Part shown: positions 59,561 to 64,000 of the stretch, in pieces
Position numbering within the stretch: position 1 is the stretch's first letter
Layout of the letters: every line of letters starts with the position of its first letter
Assembly: GCF_001613325.1 (NCBI RefSeq)
Contig: NZ_BDCD01000025.1
Location: 124,001-188,000 of the forward strand
Length of the DNA stretch: 64,000 nt
Source of the DNA: Nocardia yamanashiensis NBRC 100130
Lineage (GTDB): Bacteria > Actinomycetota > Actinomycetes > Mycobacteriales > Mycobacteriaceae
Reading direction: 5' to 3'
Notes under the pieces: generated by a model
What the model saw: only the letters and a program-made list of their open reading frames with translations
Database searches by the model: none
Told to the model about the DNA's origin: nothing
Program-made: the position numbers and the translations under genes

Positions 59561-59835
59561 GCGACGAGATGGACCTGGACTGCTCGGCGGTGCTCGCCGA
59601 TGTGTGGCTGCTCCTGGACAACGAGTGCGACGAGACCGCCAAGGCGCGGCTCAAGGAGCACATCGACCGGTGCTCGCCGTGCATCGAGGCGTACGGCCTG
59701 GAGGAGAAGCTGAAGTCGCTGCTGAACCGCAAGTGCGGCGGCGAGAAGGCCCCGGAGTCGCTGCGGGCGCGGCTGACCATGGAGATCCGGACGACCTTCA
59801 CCGCGGTCGAGACCCGCATCGAACCGGTCGAATAA
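59557..59835 (+). CDS. rshA: Zinc-associated anti-sigma factor RshA/RsrA
   Basis: Holds SigH inactive under reducing conditions and releases it when its Cys residues are oxidised. The 92-residue protein carries the ZAS signature HIDRCSPC (HxxxCxxC) near residues 34-41 and an additional Cys at residue 9. Further Cys lie at residues 24 and 60. GTG at 59557 overlaps the sigH stop (GTGA). Length is typical of the family. Confidence 0.94.
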   Translation: MSDEMDLDCSAVLADVWLLLDNECDETAKARLKEHIDRCSPCIEAYGLEEKLKSLLNRKCGGEKAPESLRARLTMEIRTTFTAVETRIEPVE

Positions 59836-59850
59836 GACACCCCCGCAACA

Positions 59851-59900
59851 GCTGAGCGGCACCATTTCCCGGGTGGGAAGTGGTGCCGCTCAGCAGTTTT
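59851..59900 (+). terminator. Strong terminator after rshA
   Basis: A 20-base stem with one G-U pair, arms 59851-59870 and 59875-59894, GGGT loop, then AGTTTT. It separates rshA from the convergent bL37 gene. Confidence 0.88.
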
Positions 59901-59917
59901 CGAGCTGAAGCTCCGGC

Positions 59918-59992
59918 TCAGGCGTTCGGCCGCTTGCCGTGGTTGGCGCCGTTCTTACGACGGCTACGCTTCTTACGTCCACGCTTACCCAT
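59918..59992 (-). CDS. Ribosomal protein bL37 (24-residue mini-protein)
   Basis: The minus strand encodes MGKRGRKKRSRRK followed by NGANHGKRPNA, 24 residues ending in TGA at 59918. This matches the very small basic 50S protein bL37 found in mycobacterial ribosomes (recalled as starting MAKRGRKKRDRK and ending NHGKRPN). Its position next to sigH-rshA fits actinobacterial gene order. The start ATG at 59992 follows GGGAG (minus strand, about 60001-60005). Genes this short are often missed. Confidence 0.88.
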   Translation of the reverse strand: MGKRGRKKRSRRKNGANHGKRPNA

Positions 59993-60082
59993 TGGTAAAT
60001 CTCCCTTCGGTCCGACACATTCTTTCATGTGTGGTTGGCTGTACCGTCAGGGGCTACAGGTCACACGAAGTGAGAGGTGTTC

Positions 60083-60298
60083 ATGGCTGAGGAAGTGCGC
60101 GCCGAGATGGTTTCCACCGTCTTGGAGATCCTGGTGTCCGTCGGCGACCATGTCGCGGTCGACGCGCCGGTGATCATGCTGGAGTCGATGAAGATGGAGA
60201 TCCCCGTCATCGTCGAGACCGAAGGCACCGTCGCCTCCATCAATGTCAAGCCCGGTGACGTCCTGCAGCAGGGTGACCTGATCGCCGTCATCTCCTAG
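60083..60298 (+). CDS. Biotin/lipoyl-attachment carrier protein (TB7.3-like)
   Basis: A 71-residue, single-domain biotinyl carrier. The modified Lys lies in ESMKMEIPV near residue 38, with typical flanking Gly loops (SVGDHVAVDAPV and VKPGDVLQQGDLIAVI). The length and surroundings (next to sigH and pdtaS) match M. tuberculosis TB7.3. It should be biotinylated by BirA; the carboxylase partner is not in this window. Confidence 0.92.
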   Translation: MAEEVRAEMVSTVLEILVSVGDHVAVDAPVIMLESMKMEIPVIVETEGTVASINVKPGDVLQQGDLIAVIS

Positions 60299-60391
60299 CG
60301 TCGCGGCCGCCACGGCCACAGCGCGAACCACTCGAGGGTTGCTACGCGTGGGAACATACCCTCGACGTGGGAACAGAGGAGTGTGGGTTAA

Positions 60392-61906
60392 GTGTCGACA
60401 CTGAGCGATCTACTGGCCGAGCATACGGATCTACCGGGTGCGGCCGTCGATCATCTGCAACGGGTGGTCGGGGATTGGCAATTGCTGGCGGACCTGTCGT
60501 TCGCCGACCTGACGCTCTGGGTCGGTACCGGCCCGGTGGCCGAGGGCGCGGATATCGTCTGCGTCTCGCAGTGCCGGCCCACCACCGCGCCCACCGTGCA
60601 CCCCGAAGACCTGGTCAGCACGCTGGCGGGCAAGGAAACCAACTCGCACATCTTCGAAGCCCTGCTCACCGGCGAGATCGTGCGGGTGGACGCGGACGCG
60701 GAGAAGACCGCCGTCTATCACCCGCACACCGGGCACGCCATTCGCGAGGCCATTCCGGTGCGGGTCGGCGACGATGTGATCGCCATTCTGGGCCGCGACA
60801 CCGACGGCCAGCGGCACAAGATGCGCTCCGGCCTGGAGATCGCGTACATGTCCTGCGCCGACGACCTGTGCCAGATGGTCGCCGACGGCACCTGGCCCGC
60901 GCTCGAGGACCGCACCGGATCGCATTCCAGCCCACGCGCCGGTGACGGTTTCATCCGGCTCGATACCGAGGGCATCGTGGTCTACGCCAGTCCGAACGCG
61001 CTCTCGGCCTATCACCGGATGGGGTTGCAGAACGACCTGGTCGCCCAGGATCTGGCGCTGACCACCCGCTCCCTGATCACCGACCCGTTCGACGCGCAGG
61101 AAGTCGTCGGCGATATCCAAGCCGCGCTGGCCGGAAAGGCCGGGCGCCGAATGGAAGTCGAGGCGCGCGGCGCGACCGTGCTGCTGCGCACCCTGGTGCT
61201 GCGCCCGCACGGGGAGCTCAAGGGCGCGGCGGTGCTGGTCCGTGACGTGACCGAGGTGAAGCGCCGCGACCGTGCGCTGCTGTCCAAGGACGCGACCATT
61301 CGCGAGATCCACCATCGGGTGAAGAACAATCTCCAGACGGTCGCGGCTTTGTTGCGATTGCAGGCCCGGCGCACCGAGAACGAGGAAGCGCGACTGGCTT
61401 TGACCGAATCGGTCCGGCGCGTCACCTCCATCGCCTCGGTGCACGAAATGTTGTCCATGTCGGTTGACGAGGAAGTCGATCTGGACGAGGTGGTGGACCG
61501 GCTGCTGCCGATCATGGCGGATGTGGCGACGGTGCACACCGCCCGGATCAAGGTCCGCCGCGCCGGTTCGCTCGGCGTGTTCTCCGCCGAACGCGCGACG
61601 CCGCTGGTCATGGTGCTGACCGAGCTGGTGCAGAACGCGATCGAGCACGCTTTCGACTCGGGTGAAAACGGTACGGTAACAATCCGTTCCGAGCGGTCGG
61701 CCCGCTGGCTCGACGTGATCATCAGCGACGACGGCCGCGGTCTGCCGGACGGATTCAGCCTGGAAGCGTCGGACCGGCTCGGCCTCCAAATTGTCCGGAC
61801 TCTGGTTACCGCCGAGCTAGGCGGTTCGATCGGCCTGCATCCGGGCGCGGATGTCGGCACCGACGCCGTATTGCGGGTCCCCCTCGGACGCCGCTCCGCC
61901 CGCTGA
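60392..61906 (+). CDS. pdtaS: Sensor histidine kinase PdtaS
   Basis: A soluble 504-residue kinase. The N-terminal GAF-like domain covers about 1-150, a PAS-like domain about 180-300, and a HisKA_2 helix has REIHHRVKNNLQTVAALLRLQARR with the phospho-His near residue 304. An ATPase domain follows (ELVQNAIEHAF, ISDDGRGLPDGF). There are no membrane segments. In mycobacteria PdtaS phosphorylates PdtaR, an ANTAR-type RNA-binding antiterminator encoded elsewhere. AGAGGAG precedes the GTG at 60392. Confidence 0.94.
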   Translation: MSTLSDLLAEHTDLPGAAVDHLQRVVGDWQLLADLSFADLTLWVGTGPVAEGADIVCVSQCRPTTAPTVHPEDLVSTLAGKETNSHIFEALLTGEIVRVDADAEKTAVYHPHTGHAIREAIPVRVGDDVIAILGRDTDGQRHKMRSGLEIAYMSCADDLCQMVADGTWPALEDRTGSHSSPRAGDGFIRLDTEGIVVYASPNALSAYHRMGLQNDLVAQDLALTTRSLITDPFDAQEVVGDIQAALAGKAGRRMEVEARGATVLLRTLVLRPHGELKGAAVLVRDVTEVKRRDRALLSKDATIREIHHRVKNNLQTVAALLRLQARRTENEEARLALTESVRRVTSIASVHEMLSMSVDEEVDLDEVVDRLLPIMADVATVHTARIKVRRAGSLGVFSAERATPLVMVLTELVQNAIEHAFDSGENGTVTIRSERSARWLDVIISDDGRGLPDGFSLEASDRLGLQIVRTLVTAELGGSIGLHPGADVGTDAVLRVPLGRRSAR

Positions 61907-61985
61907 AAAGTCCTGTCCGAAAATTCGTTCGAAAGATCGAATCCCGTTCAGCGGGACATGTTCCCGGCCACCGAATTTTTCGTTC

Positions 61986-62025
61986 GGGGGTTCGGGGGCG
62001 AAGCCCCTGAGAGTTGCGAGAGTTG
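61986..62025. repeat. Dispersed 22-base intergenic repeat with hairpin, copy 2
   Basis: GGGGGTTCGGGGGC, GAA, GCCCC forms a hairpin. It leads into CCCCTGAGAGTTGCGAGAGTTG at 62004-62025, one mismatch from the copy at 52795-52816. The left half also matches the hairpin at about 36010. The elements lie near 3' ends of genes. Confidence 0.6.
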
Positions 62026-62040
62026 CCCTTTACACACTGA

Positions 62041-62068
62041 AGCCCGGCACCTGTATTGGTGCCGGGCT
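62041..62068. terminator. Terminator between convergent pdtaS and whiB1
   Basis: A perfect 11-base stem, AGCCCGGCACC at 62041-62051 and GGTGCCGGGCT at 62058-62068, with the 6-base loop TGTATT. Confidence 0.8.
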
Positions 62069-62128
62069 GAATTGCGTTGCGACCGCGAGGCTGGGGTTCG
62101 GTCGTAACGCCGTGTCGTCTAGCGAAAG

Positions 62129-62383
62129 TTAGACGACGGTACGGGTACGGGTGCGCGCGTTGCGACGCTTCAGCGCACGACGCTCGTCTTCGCTCATACC
62201 ACCCCACACGCCGGCATCCTGGCCCGACTTCAGGGCCCAGGACAGGCAATCGGCAGTGACGGGGCAGCGAGCGCAGACCAGCTTGGCATCGGCAATCTGC
62301 GCGAGCGCAGGACCACTGTTACCCACCGGGAAAAACAGTTCGGGATCCTCGTCGCGACAGATGGCCTTGTGGCGCCAGTCCAT
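62129..62383 (-). CDS. whiB1: Iron-sulfur transcription factor WhiB1
   Basis: A nitric-oxide-sensitive 4Fe-4S regulator that binds SigA. The 84-residue protein has the four cluster Cys (C9, C37, C40, C46 in RHKAICRDEDPELFF, VCARCPVTADC). It also has the turn GVWGGMSEDERRALKRR and a basic C-terminal DNA-binding tail (NARTRTRTVV). The length and lack of extensions match WhiB1, which is essential in mycobacteria. Confidence 0.95.
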   Translation of the reverse strand: MDWRHKAICRDEDPELFFPVGNSGPALAQIADAKLVCARCPVTADCLSWALKSGQDAGVWGGMSEDERRALKRRNARTRTRTVV

Positions 62384-62639
62384 TCCTCTGCTCCTTTGCT
62401 AGGGCGCGCATGGCGCTGCCCCTCGGGTTTGTGGTCCGTTCACTTGTGCGACTCGAATGTTTCCGCACGGTTGCTTGTGAATGCTTTCACGAACACCGTA
62501 GATGTCAATAGATACCTGGTGCACCGTGGGGAAGCTCACGCTGTAAGACCCCTACATGGGGGGTCTGCCGTGTCTTTTCTACTCTGTCGAGCGGGTTTTC
62601 GCAGCGCAACACCGATGTTTCTCAGGTGTGTCGGGCCTT

Positions 62640-63578
62640 CTAAGGCTTCGGCGCGACCACATCGAGGATATCCGGGACGGCTGTGAAATTCACCATGTTG
62701 CGTCGGCCGATGAAGTCGCCGTCGATTTGCAACCCGATCGGTTCGTCGGTCTCGATTCGTACCGAGGGTACATCGTCCTCGCGAAACAAATTGTGTCCCT
62801 TGGGGTTTGCCTCGGGCGACAGCAACTGGCGAGCGATCATCAGGGTGGGCAGGATGGCCATGGTGCGCATGGCAAACACCCCGAGACCGGATTCGAACGC
62901 GGTCCCCGGGTTGGTGATCACCGGCGTGTTGTCGAGGTAGGTCCAGGGACTGGCGTTGGTCACGAATGCGTAATGCACCTCCGTGACCGGTTCGTGACCC
63001 GGAATCATGAGGCGCACCTGGGGATCCCGGCGCTTGGCCTTGAAGAACTGTTTGACCGTGGTGCGCAGATACCGTGCGGGCGTGGCGGCTTTGCCGTTCG
63101 CACGCTTGTCGTCGATGGCCTCGCACACATCGGCGTCCAAGCCGACGCCCGCGCTGAAGCAGAACCAGCGATCCTCGGTCAATCCCAGCCCGATCCGGCG
63201 GTCGGCATGATCGGCCAGCAAATCGATGAGCTGATTGGTGGCGGTCACCGGATCCGGCTCGATACCCAGCGACCGCGCGAACACATTCGCCGAACCACCC
63301 GGAATGATTCCCAGCCGCGGCAGCCATTCCCGCTCCGGCTCGCCGGGCAAAGGCAGAAAGCCATTGATCGTCTCGTTCACGGTGCCGTCGCCGCCGTGCA
63401 CCACGATCAGATCCATCCGGGTGTCGGCCGCCCACTTCGCCAATTCGGCGGCATGCCCGCGGTGCTCGGTATGCGCCACGGTCAGCTGCGTGCGGCTCTC
63501 CAATGCGTGCGCGAGCAGGTCGCGCGTGGCGGGGGTGGTCGAAGTGGCATTGGGATTCACGATCAGCAGCGTCCGCAC
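62640..63578 (-). CDS. Diacylglycerol kinase-family lipid kinase
   Basis: A 312-residue protein from the GTG at 63578, where the family start VRTLLIVNPNATS begins. The catalytic loop is VVHGGDGTVNETINGFL near residue 58, followed by LGIIPGGSANVFARSLG. C-terminal LQIDGDFIGRRNMVNFTAVPDIL is the DagK/YegS-type ending. It should phosphorylate a lipid alcohol; the natural substrate is not evident. It matches the conserved mycobacterial gene beside whiB1. The open frame upstream of 63578 is not homologous. Confidence 0.9.
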   Translation of the reverse strand: MRTLLIVNPNATSTTPATRDLLAHALESRTQLTVAHTEHRGHAAELAKWAADTRMDLIVVHGGDGTVNETINGFLPLPGEPEREWLPRLGIIPGGSANVFARSLGIEPDPVTATNQLIDLLADHADRRIGLGLTEDRWFCFSAGVGLDADVCEAIDDKRANGKAATPARYLRTTVKQFFKAKRRDPQVRLMIPGHEPVTEVHYAFVTNASPWTYLDNTPVITNPGTAFESGLGVFAMRTMAILPTLMIARQLLSPEANPKGHNLFREDDVPSVRIETDEPIGLQIDGDFIGRRNMVNFTAVPDILDVVAPKP

Positions 63579-63656
63579 TCGAAACAGGGTACTGAGGTCC
63601 GCGTCACGCCGGGCTCCCGGCATTCGGGTAACGACGCTCGGTCGTAGGCTGTGCGC

Positions 63657-64000
63657 GTGGCTGAGCAGAACAGTGGTGTGCCCGGGACCGTGCGCGGAGC
63701 CGGTGCGCTCGTCGCCCTGGAGGGCACGGTCGGGCTGATCGTCGCGATCGTGCTGCTGGTGCGGGCGATCGGCGGGGCCGACCAGCATGTGGTGAACGGG
63801 TACGGGACCGCGGCCTATCTGGCGATCCTGTCCGGCGCGGTGCTGGCGGCGGGAATCGGGCTGTGGCTGGGGAAGCGGTGGCCGCGGGCCATCGGGGTGC
63901 TGGCGAATCTGCTGCTGGTGCCGGTGGCCTGGTACATGCTCACCTCGAGTCAGCCGCTGTTCGGGGTGCCGCTCGGGCTGGTCGCCATCGCGAGCCTGGT
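63657..64000 (+). CDS. Integral membrane protein, truncated by window end
   Basis: The GTG at 63657 opens a frame (VAEQNSGVPGTVRGAG) that runs past the right edge. The visible 114 residues contain about four hydrophobic segments (LVALEGTVGLIVAIVLLV, AAYLAILSGAVLAAG, AIGVLANLLLVPVAWYM, VPLGLVAIASLV) and no catalytic motif. The gene next to the lipid kinase in mycobacteria is likewise a small membrane protein of unknown function. It is divergent from the lipid kinase gene. Confidence 0.75.
   Translation, partial: MAEQNSGVPGTVRGAGALVALEGTVGLIVAIVLLVRAIGGADQHVVNGYGTAAYLAILSGAVLAAGIGLWLGKRWPRAIGVLANLLLVPVAWYMLTSSQPLFGVPLGLVAIASL

Overview
The window looks like the chromosome of a mycolic-acid actinobacterium, most likely Nocardia or a close relative. 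It has very high GC, many GTG starts and several leaderless-looking promoters. It also carries the actinobacterial set MtrA-MtrB-LpqB, SecA1, WhiB1, PdtaS, SigH-RshA, FbiA-FbiB, ribosomal protein bL37, a wax ester synthase/DGAT homologue and DesA3-type desaturases. From memory, much of the core (whiB2?-fbiA-fbiB, alkB, ahcY, tmk-mtrA-mtrB-lpqB-comF-hpf, secA, desaturase/reductase, aroA-rsgA, sigH-rshA, pdtaS, whiB1, lipid kinase) follows the same general order as the M. tuberculosis Rv3217c-Rv3262 region. Genes peculiar to this genome are inserted into that backbone. No tRNA, rRNA, insertion sequence or CRISPR array was seen.

Layout. 0-4.1 kb: coenzyme F420 genes fbiA-fbiB, a NUDIX hydrolase, and an FMN riboswitch upstream of a type II lumazine synthase. 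4.1-8 kb: a C4-dicarboxylate transporter (dctA) divergent from a CitA/DcuS-type two-component system, with two CRP-like palindromes between them. 8.1-10.9 kb: alkane hydroxylase alkB (no rubredoxin nearby) and ahcY. 11.0-19.3 kb: an accessory module of an SseB-like protein, a WXG-like helical protein, a 2077-residue Rhs/YD-repeat polymorphic toxin with a type VII secretion-like N terminus, and two putative immunity genes. The last 3.5 kb of this module is visibly less GC-rich than its surroundings. 19.6-21.4 kb: two small envelope or secreted proteins and a GlpQ lipoprotein.

21.5-28.2 kb: tmk-mtrA-mtrB-lpqB-comF-hpf, tightly packed and mostly translationally coupled. 28.3-31.7 kb: a thiolase, a secreted protein, a frameshifted glycine-rich gene and a bluB homologue. 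31.7-38.0 kb: lipid genes, with two paralogous acyl desaturases and their ferredoxin-type reductase under a shared tandem operator, a DUF6912-like gene, and a WS/DGAT homologue lacking the second active-site His. 38.4-41.2 kb: secA. 41.6-48.3 kb: two paralogous large LuxR-type ATPase regulators flanking a small Cys-rich gene. 48.4-55.6 kb: a DUF4352 protein, an F420/FMN-type nitroreductase, rsgA-aroA, an aldehyde dehydrogenase, an SRAP protein and small genes. 55.7-58.6 kb: a MarR-regulated multidrug exporter and YbaK. 58.6-64 kb: sigH-rshA, bL37, a biotinyl carrier protein, pdtaS, whiB1, a diacylglycerol kinase-like gene and a partial membrane protein.

The most promising candidate for an undescribed system is the Rhs/type VII toxin-immunity module at 11.0-19.3 kb, whose toxin tip has ADP-ribosyltransferase-like residues. 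Other notable points are the FMN riboswitch with an apparent Shine-Dalgarno-sequestering hairpin, a likely SigH autoregulatory promoter with a second longer sigma isoform, the tandem desaturase operators and the probable CTG start of rsgA. All functions are read from sequence patterns and memory of families; no database search was run.
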